64,000 nt of DNA from Streptomyces antioxidans. GTDB taxonomy: Bacteria; Actinomycetota; Actinomycetes; Streptomycetales; Streptomycetaceae. The notes under the pieces are model-generated. The model was not told the origin of the DNA. It ran no database searches and saw only the letters and a program-made list of their open reading frames with translations. The stretch's first letter is position 1. Each line of letters starts with the position of its first letter. The stretch lies in assembly GCF_000968685.2 (NCBI RefSeq), contig NZ_LAKD02000032.1:1-64000 (forward strand). The letters run 5' to 3'. Positions 25,063-34,526 of this stretch are shown piece by piece. Both the position numbers and the translations under genes were made by a program.

Positions 25063-26001
25063 ATGACGGTACTCATCCTGACCTGTCGCCAGGATGTCAC
25101 TGCCGACTTGGTGGTGGCGGAGCTGCGCGAACTAGGCGTTCCTCTGGTGCGTTTCGACCCGGCAGACCTTCCCGATCAGGCCGCCCTGTCGGTCGAATTC
25201 GACTGTGGTGACTTCACGGGATATCTGTCGACCGAGGGACGCCTCGTGAGCATCCTCGGTGTGCGCTCCATCTGGGTGCGCAGGCCGGGGCGGCCCGCGG
25301 CGCACGCGGCGAATCCCTCGGAGTGGCTGACGGCCGAGTGCGGACAGGCCCTGTACGGGATGCTCTACGCGACAACTGCACGCTGGATGAACCATCCCGC
25401 GGCCGCCGAACCGGCCCGTCACAAACCCTTCCAGTTGCGGGTCGCCCAGCACAGCGGTTTCGCCGTGCCCTCGACTCTTGTCACCACCTATCCGCGTGCG
25501 GCGCGCGATTTCGCCGTCCGGTACTCGGACATCGTGGTGAAATCCGCGTCCGGTCCGCCGACCGTCGATCCGCCGGTCGCACTGCCTACTACCCGTATCG
25601 GACCGGACACGGATTTCTCCGATGTCGCGGCCGGCGCGACCCTTCTTCAGCGCTACATTCCCAAAGCGGCGGACATCCGGCTGATCTGCGTCGGCGGCCG
25701 GTTATTCGCCGCGCGCAAGACCGCCGCCTCCGACCAGGTGGACGGGCGCTATGGCTGTCATGGACACCACTGGGAGGCCGTGGATGTGCCCGCCAGAATC
25801 GTGCGCGCCGTGCATGAGTACATGACGCTCACCGGTCTTGCGTACGGGGCCTTTGACTTCGCCGAGGACGCCGAGGGTGTGTGGTGGTTCCTGGAGTGCA
25901 ACCAGGGCGGCCAATTCGGTTTTGTCGAGCTCGAGACCGGTCAGCCCATCGCGGCGGCGGTCGCGTCCTGGCTGGCCGCCCCCGGCGCCGCCCTGCGCTG
26001 A
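25063..26001 (+). CDS. ATP-grasp ligase, graspetide-type peptide maturase
   Basis: A 312-aa ATP-grasp enzyme of the MvdD/MvdC/TgnB-like peptide maturase group. An N-terminal domain (1-110) includes the GVRSIWVRRP strand; the ATP-grasp core has the nucleotide-binding Lys160 (DIVVKSASG), QRYIPKAADIRLICV (196-210), GAFDFAED (262-269) and the Mg-binding LECNQGGQF (277-285). It would phosphorylate Asp side chains of the precursor and join them to Thr hydroxyls. It starts 15 bases after the precursor gene and ends the locus; no isoaspartate-type methyltransferase, protease or exporter gene follows. Start ATG 25063. Confidence 0.82.
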   Translation: MTVLILTCRQDVTADLVVAELRELGVPLVRFDPADLPDQAALSVEFDCGDFTGYLSTEGRLVSILGVRSIWVRRPGRPAAHAANPSEWLTAECGQALYGMLYATTARWMNHPAAAEPARHKPFQLRVAQHSGFAVPSTLVTTYPRAARDFAVRYSDIVVKSASGPPTVDPPVALPTTRIGPDTDFSDVAAGATLLQRYIPKAADIRLICVGGRLFAARKTAASDQVDGRYGCHGHHWEAVDVPARIVRAVHEYMTLTGLAYGAFDFAEDAEGVWWFLECNQGGQFGFVELETGQPIAAAVASWLAAPGAALR

Positions 26002-26174
26002 GGGCCGGGACCCGCGCCCGGGCATCCACCCCTTCCGGGCACACACCGTGATGGCGGGTGACGCGGAGGCAGCGCCCGCGGCCGTCGTGTCCGACCCGGG
26101 CGCCGGGGGCGCTCTGGTGGGCCGGGGCCGGGGGCTGCGCCCGACCGGTCCGTCGGTCGTAAGGTGAAGTGAGG

Positions 26175-26215
26175 GTCCGCTGGTGATGAGAGTCCGCTGT
26201 GATGTGGGAGTCCGC
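26175..26215 (+). repeat. Three GTCCGC direct repeats upstream of the GH15 gene
   Basis: GTCCGC occurs at 26175, 26192 and 26210, periods 17 and 18, within longer similar units (GAGGGTCCGCTG, GAGAGTCCGCTG, GGGAGTCCGC). They lie 38-78 bases before the GH15 start and could be regulator sites. Confidence 0.45.
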
Positions 26216-26252
26216 ACCGCCCAAGGGTTTCCGCCCGTGCGGGAGGTTTCCG

Positions 26253-28085
26253 ATGACCGTCGACGAGAGCGTCCGCCGCCCGACGGACGCGTCGCGCTAT
26301 GTGCCGATCGCCGAGCACGGTCTGATCGGCGATCTGCGCACCGCGGCGCTCGTGGACACGCGCGGCACCATCGACTGGTACTGCCCGGTGCGGTTTGACG
26401 CCCCCAGTGTGTTCGCGTCGATCCTCGACGCCGACCGCGGCGGCTCCTTCCGGCTCACCCCCGAGGTGCCCGCCCGGACGAAGCAGTTCTACTTCCCGGA
26501 CACCAACATCCTCATCACCCGCTTCTTCGCGGACGACGGGGTCGCCGAGGTCCAGGACTTCATGCCGATCGTGGACGACTCGCGCGAGGCGGACCGGCAC
26601 CGGCTGATCCGCCGGGTGCTGTGCGTCCGCGGATCGCTGCCCTTCACCGCACGGGTGACGCCCCGGTTCGACTACGGCCGGCAGTCGCACACGGTGGGCA
26701 CCGAGAAGGGGCTCACCGTCTTCGAGTCCCCCGGGCTGTCGCTGGCGCTGACCTCCGACGTCACCGTGGAGATCGACGGCCCCGCCGCGGTGTCCACGTT
26801 CAAGCTGGTCGAGGGCGAGTCCGCGGTGTTCGCGCTGGACCGGATCGGCGGTACGGTGCAGCCGCGGCACTGTCCGCAGTCGGAGGCGGAGGAGCTGTTC
26901 GACGCCACCGTGCGCTACTGGCGCCGCTGGCTCGCGCAGTCCCGCTACCGCGGGCGGTGGCGGGAGATGGTGCACCGCTCGGCGCTCACCCTCAAGCTGC
27001 TCACCTACGCGCCGACCGGCGCCATCGTGGCGGCCCCGACGACCAGCCTCCCCGAGCAGATCGGCGGCGAGCGCAACTGGGACTACCGGTACCTCTGGGT
27101 CCGCGATGCCGCGTTCTGCATCTACGCACTGCTGAGGCTGGGCTTCGCCCAGGAGGCCGAGGCGTTCGTGCGCTTCCTGTCCGAGGGCATCACCCTGGGG
27201 GACGGCCCCGGCGGCCCGCTGCAGATCATGTACGGCATCGACGGCCGCAGCGAGATCCCCGAGCAGACGCTCCCCCATCTGGAGGGGCATCTGGGCTCGT
27301 CCCCGGTCCGGGTCGGCAACGCCGCGGTCCACCAGCTCCAGCTGGACATCTACGGGGCGCTGGTGGACTCCCTCTACCTCTACGACAAGTGGGGGCAGCC
27401 GCTGTCCAGCGACCACTGGGACGCCGTGTGCAAGCTGGTCGGCTGGGTGTGCGACAACTGGGACCGGCCCGATATGAGCGTCTGGGAGACCCGCGCCGGT
27501 CCACAGCACTTCCTGTACTCGCAGCTGATGTGCTGGGTCGCGATCGAGCGGGCGATGCGCATCGCCCGCCACCGCGGACTGCCCGCGGACATGTCCCGCT
27601 GGTCGTCGGCGCGCGATGACATCTACCGCCGGATCATGAGCTGCGGCTGGTCGCCCCAGCGGCGCGCCTTCGTCCAGCGCGAGGGCGAGGAGGTGCTGGA
27701 CGCCTCGCTGCTGATGATGCCGCTGTCGAAGTTCATCTCCCCCACCGACCCCAAGTGGCTGTCCACCCTGGACGCGCTGGGCGAGGAGCTGGTGGCCGAT
27801 TCGCTGGTGTACCGCTACGACCCCACGGTGAGTCCGGACGGGCTGCGCGGTGAGGAGGGCACCTTCTCGATCTGCTCGTTCTGGTACGTCGAGGCGCTGT
27901 CCCGGGCCGGACGGGTGGACGAGGCGCGGCTGGCCTTCGAGAAGATGCTCACCTACGCCAACCACGTCGGGCTGTACGCCGAGGAGATCGGCCGCACCGG
28001 TGAGCAGATCGGCAACTTCCCGCAGGCGTTCACCCATCTCGCGCTCATCAGCGCCGCGTTCAACCTGGACCGGGCCCTGGGCTGA
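26253..28085 (+). CDS. Glycoside hydrolase family 15 protein (glucoamylase/trehalase type)
   Basis: A 610-aa cytosolic enzyme with an N-terminal beta-sandwich domain (about 1-230) and the (alpha/alpha)6 barrel. Landmarks: IAEHGLIGDLRTAALVDTRGTIDWYC, GGERNWDYRYLWVRDA (catalytic-acid region), WETRAGPQHFLYSQLMCWVAIERA and LRGEEGTFSICSFWYVEAL (catalytic-base Glu region). No signal peptide is present, so its substrate is internal, such as trehalose or malto-oligosaccharide; actinobacterial GH15 proteins of this form include trehalases. Start ATG 26253 after GGGAGG; the in-frame ATG at 26199 lies in the repeat region. Confidence 0.88.
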   Translation: MTVDESVRRPTDASRYVPIAEHGLIGDLRTAALVDTRGTIDWYCPVRFDAPSVFASILDADRGGSFRLTPEVPARTKQFYFPDTNILITRFFADDGVAEVQDFMPIVDDSREADRHRLIRRVLCVRGSLPFTARVTPRFDYGRQSHTVGTEKGLTVFESPGLSLALTSDVTVEIDGPAAVSTFKLVEGESAVFALDRIGGTVQPRHCPQSEAEELFDATVRYWRRWLAQSRYRGRWREMVHRSALTLKLLTYAPTGAIVAAPTTSLPEQIGGERNWDYRYLWVRDAAFCIYALLRLGFAQEAEAFVRFLSEGITLGDGPGGPLQIMYGIDGRSEIPEQTLPHLEGHLGSSPVRVGNAAVHQLQLDIYGALVDSLYLYDKWGQPLSSDHWDAVCKLVGWVCDNWDRPDMSVWETRAGPQHFLYSQLMCWVAIERAMRIARHRGLPADMSRWSSARDDIYRRIMSCGWSPQRRAFVQREGEEVLDASLLMMPLSKFISPTDPKWLSTLDALGEELVADSLVYRYDPTVSPDGLRGEEGTFSICSFWYVEALSRAGRVDEARLAFEKMLTYANHVGLYAEEIGRTGEQIGNFPQAFTHLALISAAFNLDRALG

Positions 28086-28166
28086 CCGAGGCGTTCTCCG
28101 CGGCGGTCGCCGGGGTAGGGCGGGTACGGGTGCGTACCGCACCCCTCCCAGGGAAGGACACCGCGC

Positions 28167-29312
28167 GTGAAGATCGCTCGTATCGAGACATTCCTTGCCC
28201 CGCCGCGCTGGATGTTCGTCCGGGTGGAGACCGACGAGGGGGTGGTCGGCTGGGGCGAGCCGGTGGTCGAGGGGCGGGCCGAGCCGGTCCGCGCCGCGGT
28301 CGAGGTGCTCACGGAGTATCTGATCGGCCGGGATCCGATGCGGATCGAGGACCACTGGCAGGTGATGACCAAGGGTGGCTTCTACCGTGGCGGACCGGTG
28401 CTCTCCAGCGCCGTCTCCGGGCTCGACCAGGCGCTGTGGGACATCAAGGGCAAGCACTGCGGCGTCCCGGTGTACCAGCTGCTCGGCGGTCCGGTGCGGG
28501 AGCGGATCCGCGCGTACGCCTGGATCGGCGGCGATGAGCCGGAGGAGATCCGCGACACGCTCACCGCGCAGGTCGAGGCGGGGTTCACCGCCGTCAAGAT
28601 GAACGGCTGCGGCCGGATGAGCCCGGTCGCCACCCGCGCGGAGATCCGCGCCACGGTGCGCCGCGCCGAGACCGCCCGTGACATCCTCGGCGACGACCGC
28701 GACTTCGGCCTCGACTTCCACGGCCGGGTCTCCCCCGCCAATGCCCGCCGGCTGCTGCCGCTGCTCGCCGAGGCGGCGCCGATGTTCGTCGAGGAGCCGG
28801 TGCTCTCCGAGCACATGGACATCGTCCCGGATCTGGTGAACGCCTCCCCCATCCCCATCGCGCTCGGTGAGCGCCTGTACTCGCGGCGCGAGTTCATCGC
28901 CCCGCTGCGGGCCGGGGTGGCCGTCCTGCAGCCCGATGTCTCGCATGCGGGCGGCATCTCCGAGCTGCGGCGCATCGCCGCCCTCGCCGAGCCCCACGGC
29001 GCCCAGCTCGCCCCGCACTGCCCGCTCGGCCCGGTGGCGCTCGCCGCCAGTCTGCAGCTGGCCTTCACCACCCCGAACTTCCTCATCCAGGAGCAGAGCA
29101 TCGGCATCCACTACAACCAGGGCGCCGAGCTCCTGGACTACGTGGCCGATCCCGAGCCCTTCCGGTTCAGCGCCGGGGAGCTCTCGCGCACCGACCGCCC
29201 GGGGCTCGGGGTCGAGGTGGACGAGGCCGCGGTGCGCGCCGCGGACCGGCGTGGCCACGCCTGGCGGAATCCGGTGTGGCGCCACGCGGACGGCTCGCTC
29301 GCCGAGTGGTGA
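28167..29312 (+). CDS. dgoD: D-galactonate dehydratase (enolase superfamily)
   Basis: A 381-aa enolase-superfamily enzyme. Metal ligands and acid/base residues fall at the positions known for E. coli DgoD: Asp183 and His185 (LDFHGR), Glu209 (FVEEP), Glu235 (LGERLYSR) and a His at 284 (APHCPLG); QPDVSHAGGISE is also typical. It should convert D-galactonate to 2-keto-3-deoxygalactonate. No kinase or aldolase gene for the next steps is adjacent, so the pathway is completed elsewhere or the true substrate is a related sugar acid. Start GTG 28167 with AAGGA upstream. Confidence 0.85.
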   Translation: MKIARIETFLAPPRWMFVRVETDEGVVGWGEPVVEGRAEPVRAAVEVLTEYLIGRDPMRIEDHWQVMTKGGFYRGGPVLSSAVSGLDQALWDIKGKHCGVPVYQLLGGPVRERIRAYAWIGGDEPEEIRDTLTAQVEAGFTAVKMNGCGRMSPVATRAEIRATVRRAETARDILGDDRDFGLDFHGRVSPANARRLLPLLAEAAPMFVEEPVLSEHMDIVPDLVNASPIPIALGERLYSRREFIAPLRAGVAVLQPDVSHAGGISELRRIAALAEPHGAQLAPHCPLGPVALAASLQLAFTTPNFLIQEQSIGIHYNQGAELLDYVADPEPFRFSAGELSRTDRPGLGVEVDEAAVRAADRRGHAWRNPVWRHADGSLAEW

Positions 29313-29538
29313 GCCAGCTCCCGTGGAACCGCCCCGTACCGGCCCATATGCCCCACTACCCGGCGCGGCCGGACGGCCACGCTGAGTATTCCCGGCGACC
29401 ATGGATGGCGAGGACCGTATGCCGCGCCGCCCGCCGTCCACGAGAACTCGATCACACCCCGGGCGACCCGTGTGCTGGGCGGCAGTAGGGTTCGCCGACA
29501 AGCGTGTGTTGGTAACGGGCAGGTAGAAGGGATCGGGC

Positions 29539-32500
29539 ATGTTCCGCAAGGTGCTGGTCGCCAATCGTGGTGAGATCGCCATTCGCGCCTTCCGCGCCGG
29601 CTATGAGCTGGGCGCGAGAACCGTCGCCGTGTTCCCGCACGAGGACCGCAACTCACTGCACCGGCTGAAGGCCGACGAGGCGTACGAGATCGGTGAGCCG
29701 GGCCATCCGGTGCGGGCCTATCTCTCCGTCGAGGAGATCGTCGGCGCGGCGCGCCAGGCGGGCGCGGACGCGGTGTACCCCGGATACGGCTTCCTGTCCG
29801 AGAACCCCGAACTCGCGCGCGCGTGCGAGGAGGCGGGGATCACGTTCGTGGGGCCCAGCGCGCAGACCCTGGAGCTCACCGGGAACAAGGCGCGCGCGGT
29901 GGCCGCGGCCCGTGCGGCCGGGGTGCCGGTGCTGGGCTCCTCCGAGCCGTCGACCGATGTGGACGAGCTGGTCCGGGCCGCGGACGAGCTCGGCTTCCCG
30001 GTGTTCGTCAAGGCCGTCGCCGGTGGTGGCGGGCGCGGGATGCGCAGGGTCGAGAGCCGGGAGACGCTGCGCGAGTCCATCGAGGCGGCGGCGCGGGAGG
30101 CCGAGTCCGCCTTCGGCGATGCCACGGTCTTCCTGGAGAAGGCGGTGGTGGAGCCCCGCCATATCGAGGTGCAGATCCTCGCCGACGGGCAGGGCGATGT
30201 CATCCACCTCTTCGAGCGCGACTGTTCGGTGCAGCGGCGCCACCAGAAGGTGATCGAGCTGGCTCCCGCGCCCAACCTCGATCCGGAGCTGCGGGCCCGG
30301 ATCTGCGAGGACGCGGTGAAGTTCGCCCGGGAGATCGGCTATCGCAACGCCGGTACGGTGGAGTTCCTGCTCGACCGGGACGGCCGCCATGTGTTCATCG
30401 AGATGAACCCGCGGATCCAGGTCGAGCACACGGTGACCGAAGAGATCACGGATGTGGACCTCGTCCAGTCGCAGCTGCGGATCGCCGCCGGTCAGCGGCT
30501 GTCCGACCTGGGCCTCGCCCAGGACACCGTATATCTGCGGGGTGCGGCGCTGCAGTGCCGGATCACCACCGAGGACCCGGCCAACGGATTCCGCCCGGAC
30601 ACCGGGATGATCAGCGCGTACCGCTCCCCCGGCGGCTCCGGCATCCGGCTGGACGGTGGCACCACCCACGCCGGTGCCGAGATCAGCGCCCACTTCGACT
30701 CGATGCTGGTCAAGCTGACCTGCCGGGGACGGGACTTCACCACCGCGGTCGGCCGGGCCCGGCGCGCGGTGGCCGAGTTCCGCATCCGCGGTGTGTCCAC
30801 CAACATCCCCTTCCTCCAGGCGGTGCTGGACGATCCCGACTTCCGCGCCGGGCAGGTCACCACGTCGTTCATCGAGCAGCGGCCACATCTGCTGACGGCG
30901 CGTCACTCCGCCGACCGCGGCACCAAGCTGCTCACCTATCTCGCCGACATCACGGTGAACAAGCCGCACGGCGAGCGGCCCCATCTGATCCACGCGGCCA
31001 CCAAGCTGCCCCCGGTGCCGGACACCGAGCCGCCCGCCGGTTCCAAGCAGCGCCTCACCGAACTGGGCCCGGAGGGCTTCGCGCGCTGGCTGCGCGAGTC
31101 GCCCACGATCGGTGTCACCGACACCACCTTCCGGGACGCCCACCAGTCGCTGCTGGCCACCCGGGTCCGCACCAAGGACCTGCTGGCCGTGGCCCCGGCG
31201 GTGGCGCGGACCGTACCGCAGCTGCTGTCGCTGGAGTGCTGGGGCGGGGCCACCTACGACGTGGCGCTGCGCTTCCTCGCCGAGGACCCCTGGGAGCGGC
31301 TGGCCAAGCTGCGCGAGGCGGTGCCCAACATCTGTCTGCAGATGCTGCTGCGCGGCCGCAACACCGTGGGCTACACGCCGTACCCGACCGAGGTGACCAC
31401 CGCCTTCGTACGGGAGGCCACGGCCACCGGGATCGACATCTTCCGGATCTTCGACGCGCTGAACGACATCGGGCAGATGCGGCCCGCGATCGACGCGGTG
31501 CGGGAGACCGGCTCCGCGATCGCCGAGGTGGCGCTCTGCTACACCTCCGACCTGTCGGATCCCTCGGAGCGGCTTTACACCCTCGACTACTATCTGCGGC
31601 TCGCCGAGCAGATCGTGGACGCGGGCGCGCACGTACTGGCCATCAAGGACATGGCGGGGCTGCTGCGCGCCCCCGCCGCGGCGACGCTGGTCTCCGCGCT
31701 GCGCCGGGAGTTCGACCTGCCGGTGCACATTCACACCCATGACACCGCGGGCGGTCAGCTCGCCACCTATCTCGCGGCGGTCCAGGCCGGTGCGGACGCG
31801 GTGGACGGCGCGGTGGCCTCCATGGCGGGCACCACCTCCCAGCCGTCGCTGTCGGCGATCGTGGCCGCCACCGACCACTCCGACCGGCCGACCGGGCTCG
31901 ACCTCGAGGCGATCGGCGGTCTGGAGCCGTACTGGGAGGCGGTGCGCAAGATCTACGCACCGTTCGAGGCGGGCCTGGCCTCGCCGACCGGGCGGGTGTA
32001 CCACCACGAGATCCCCGGCGGTCAGCTGTCCAATCTGCGCACCCAGGCCATCGCGCTCGGTCTGGGCGACCGCTTCGAGGACATCGAGGCGATGTACACC
32101 GCGGCCGACCGGATGCTGGGCCATCTGGTGAAGGTCACCCCGTCGTCGAAGGTGGTCGGCGATCTCGCGCTGCACCTGGTGGGGGCGGGGGTGCCGCCGG
32201 AGGACTTCGAGGCGGACCCGGGCCGGTACGACATCCCTGACTCGGTCATCGGGTTCCTCCGCGGCGAGCTGGGCAGTCCGCCGGGCGGCTGGCCCGAGCC
32301 GTTCCGCAGCAAGGCGCTGGAGGGCCGTGCCGCCGCCAAGCCGGTGGCCGCGGAGCTGTCCGCGGAGGACCGGGAGCAACTGGAGAAGGATCCGCGGGCC
32401 ACGCTGAACCGGCTGCTGTTCCCCGGCCCGACCAAGGAGTTCGAGGCGCACCGGCAGGCCCACGGCGACACCAGCGTGCTGGACAGCAAGGACTTCTTCT

Positions 32501-32916
32501 ACGGGCTGCGCCCGCGGCACGAGTACACGGTGGACCTCGAGCCCGGTGTCCGGCTGCTGATCGAGCTGGAGGCCGTCGGCGACGCCGATGAGCGCGGTAT
32601 GCGCACGGTGATGGCGTCACTGAACGGGCAGTTGCGCCCCATCCAGGTGCGGGACACCTCGGCGGCCTCCGATGTGCCCGCCACCGAGAAGGCCGACCGG
32701 AGCGACCCCGGCCATGTGGCGGCGCCGTTCGCGGGTGTGGTGACGCTGGCGGTGGCCGAGGGCGACCAGGTGGAGGCCGGTGCCACCATCGGCACGATCG
32801 AGGCGATGAAGATGGAGGCCACCATCGCGGCCCCGAAGAGCGGGACGGTGTCGCGCATCGCCATCAATGCGATTCAGCAGGTGGAGGGCGGCGATCTGCT
32901 GGTCGCCCTGAGCTGA
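29539..32916 (+). CDS. pyc: Pyruvate carboxylase
   Basis: A full-length 1125-aa single-chain pyruvate carboxylase, which makes oxaloacetate from pyruvate, bicarbonate and ATP. Biotin carboxylase domain at 1-450 (KAVAGGGGRGMRRV ATP loop, EMNPRIQVEHTVTE), carboxyltransferase domain about 500-850 (DTTFRDAHQSLLATRVRTKDL, LECWGGATYD, metal-binding HIHTHDTAGG), and a C-terminal biotin carrier domain with biotinyl-Lys1091 in EAMKMEA. Start ATG 29539, GAAGGGA upstream. It stands alone and is followed by a strong terminator. Anaplerotic role in central metabolism. Confidence 0.98.
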   Translation: MFRKVLVANRGEIAIRAFRAGYELGARTVAVFPHEDRNSLHRLKADEAYEIGEPGHPVRAYLSVEEIVGAARQAGADAVYPGYGFLSENPELARACEEAGITFVGPSAQTLELTGNKARAVAAARAAGVPVLGSSEPSTDVDELVRAADELGFPVFVKAVAGGGGRGMRRVESRETLRESIEAAAREAESAFGDATVFLEKAVVEPRHIEVQILADGQGDVIHLFERDCSVQRRHQKVIELAPAPNLDPELRARICEDAVKFAREIGYRNAGTVEFLLDRDGRHVFIEMNPRIQVEHTVTEEITDVDLVQSQLRIAAGQRLSDLGLAQDTVYLRGAALQCRITTEDPANGFRPDTGMISAYRSPGGSGIRLDGGTTHAGAEISAHFDSMLVKLTCRGRDFTTAVGRARRAVAEFRIRGVSTNIPFLQAVLDDPDFRAGQVTTSFIEQRPHLLTARHSADRGTKLLTYLADITVNKPHGERPHLIHAATKLPPVPDTEPPAGSKQRLTELGPEGFARWLRESPTIGVTDTTFRDAHQSLLATRVRTKDLLAVAPAVARTVPQLLSLECWGGATYDVALRFLAEDPWERLAKLREAVPNICLQMLLRGRNTVGYTPYPTEVTTAFVREATATGIDIFRIFDALNDIGQMRPAIDAVRETGSAIAEVALCYTSDLSDPSERLYTLDYYLRLAEQIVDAGAHVLAIKDMAGLLRAPAAATLVSALRREFDLPVHIHTHDTAGGQLATYLAAVQAGADAVDGAVASMAGTTSQPSLSAIVAATDHSDRPTGLDLEAIGGLEPYWEAVRKIYAPFEAGLASPTGRVYHHEIPGGQLSNLRTQAIALGLGDRFEDIEAMYTAADRMLGHLVKVTPSSKVVGDLALHLVGAGVPPEDFEADPGRYDIPDSVIGFLRGELGSPPGGWPEPFRSKALEGRAAAKPVAAELSAEDREQLEKDPRATLNRLLFPGPTKEFEAHRQAHGDTSVLDSKDFFYGLRPRHEYTVDLEPGVRLLIELEAVGDADERGMRTVMASLNGQLRPIQVRDTSAASDVPATEKADRSDPGHVAAPFAGVVTLAVAEGDQVEAGATIGTIEAMKMEATIAAPKSGTVSRIAINAIQQVEGGDLLVALS

Positions 32917-32937
32917 GCCGAGAACACCTGGCACGCG

Positions 32938-32989
32938 CCGCCGCCACCGGTCCCCCGGCCCCCGGGTCAGGGGCGACCGGTGGCGGCGG
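32938..32989. terminator. Terminator after pyc
   Basis: 15-bp stem CCGCCGCCACCGGTC (32938-32952) with its complement (32975-32989); the loop can form a small inner hairpin. Lies between convergent pyc and the DHA2 pump gene. Confidence 0.85.
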
Positions 32990-33044
32990 GTTCGTACGTC
33001 CGGCCGCGGCCCCGATGGCACGGATGTGAGCTGCCGCCGTGGGG

Positions 33045-34526
33045 TCAGGCGCTCGGCGCGATCCCGGACTTCGGCGATCCGTCCGGGCACTCCTCCACCG
33101 GCTGCCCCTCGGGGTGCCGGGTGGCCGCGCGGCCCGGCAGCCTGGTGGCCAGCAGCGCACCGGCCGCGGCCACCGCCGCGAGGACCGTCAGCGCCGGTCC
33201 CATCGCCGACAGGAAGACATCGGCCGCCCAGTGCGGCCCCTCGCCGGGCGGCCGTCCGATGGTGTCGCTCCGCCCGGCCGCGCTCATCAGCGTGGTGGCG
33301 GCGGCGACCCCCAGTGCGGGCCCGATGTTCATGGCGGTCTGCTGCAGCCCGCCCGCCACCCCGGCGGTGTCCACGGACGCGTCCCGCACGACGACGGTGG
33401 TCGCGGTGACCATCACGGCGGCGAAACCCGCGCCCAGCAGGAGAAAGCAGCCACCGATCGCCTCGGCGCCCGAAGCCTGGCCGAGACGGGACATCAGCAG
33501 CACACCGGCCCCCACCAGCGCCATCCCGGCCACCGCCGTCCTGCGGGCGCCCTGACGGCGGGTCAGCGTGGCCGCCAGCGGCGCGCCCAGCACCATCATC
33601 GCCGCGAGCGGCAGCGCCCGCGCCCCGCTGTCGAGCGGATCGAGGGCGAGCACGTCCTGGAGGTAGTAGGTGCCGAGGAACAGCGCCCCGAACAGTGCGG
33701 CCGACGCGGACACCAGCACACCGAGCGCCGGTCCCGCGGTGCCGTACCGCAGCACCCCCGGCGGCACCAGGGGATCCTCGGTCCGGCGCTCATGCCGTAC
33801 GAAGACGCCTCCGGCCACCACGGCACATCCGAGCCCGAGCCCGGTCGCCGCCGTCCAGCCGGTTTCGGGGATGCCGACGAGCGTGTGCACCAGCCCGGCC
33901 AGCGCCACCGCGAGCAGGCCAGCGCCGGGCAGATCGAGCCGAGTCCGGGCGGCCTCACGGGCCGCCGCCGGAGCGCGTACGGCGAGCGCCGCCAGACCCA
34001 TGGCGAGGGCGGGCACCACATTGACGAAGAACACCGCCCGCCACCCCAGATGGGTGGTCAGCGCGCCACCGACCAGCGGACCGGCCACGGCCGCCAGCCC
34101 GATGGCACCGGTCCGCACCGCGACGGGCCTGCCCAGCCGGTCGGCCGGATACGCGGCCCGCAGCATCCCGAGGGTGGCGGGTTGCAGCAGCGCCCCGAAG
34201 ACGCCCTGGGCGATCCGCAGCCCGATCACCCAGCCGATGCCGCCCGCGAGCCCGATGCCCGCAGAGGCGGCGCCGAAGCCGAGCATCCCGGCGGCGAAGA
34301 CGCGCCGGTGGCCGTAGCGGTCGCCGAGGCGGCCCGCGAACACCAGCAGGCTCGCCACGGCGATCAGATATCCGGTACTGGTCCACTGCACCTGGGCGAA
34401 CGTGGCGTCCAGGTCCCGTTGCAGCCGGGGCTGGGCGACGGTCAGCACGGTGCCGTCCAGCGCGACGATCACGGCTCCGGTGGCGCTCGCGACGAGGGTG
34501 AGGCGCCGTCCGCGCGGGGAGCTCAT
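33045..34526 (-). CDS. DHA2-family MFS multidrug exporter (EmrB/QacA type)
   Basis: A 493-aa major facilitator with about 14 membrane segments. It has the DHA2 hallmarks LDGTVLTVAQPRLQRDL in helix 1 and GRLGDRYGHRRVF in the first loop, and the motif C-like GPLVGGALTTHLGWRAVFFVNV. It should export hydrophobic drugs or natural products with protons. Its ATG (34526) overlaps the stop of the TetR gene upstream (ATGA), so repressor and pump are one operon under the twin TetR operators near 35.1 kb. Confidence 0.88.
   Translation of the reverse strand: MSSPRGRRLTLVASATGAVIVALDGTVLTVAQPRLQRDLDATFAQVQWTSTGYLIAVASLLVFAGRLGDRYGHRRVFAAGMLGFGAASAGIGLAGGIGWVIGLRIAQGVFGALLQPATLGMLRAAYPADRLGRPVAVRTGAIGLAAVAGPLVGGALTTHLGWRAVFFVNVVPALAMGLAALAVRAPAAAREAARTRLDLPGAGLLAVALAGLVHTLVGIPETGWTAATGLGLGCAVVAGGVFVRHERRTEDPLVPPGVLRYGTAGPALGVLVSASAALFGALFLGTYYLQDVLALDPLDSGARALPLAAMMVLGAPLAATLTRRQGARRTAVAGMALVGAGVLLMSRLGQASGAEAIGGCFLLLGAGFAAVMVTATTVVVRDASVDTAGVAGGLQQTAMNIGPALGVAAATTLMSAAGRSDTIGRPPGEGPHWAADVFLSAMGPALTVLAAVAAAGALLATRLPGRAATRHPEGQPVEECPDGSPKSGIAPSA

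Noticed and set aside
25941..29582. A 1213-codon open frame on the minus strand opposite GH15 and dgoD
   Set aside because: It is an antisense shadow of two well-supported genes; its product is compositionally skewed (His/Gly/Arg/Val) with no family motif.
29653..32520. A 955-codon minus-strand frame opposite pyruvate carboxylase
   Set aside because: Artefact of high GC third positions; pyc is full length with all motifs.
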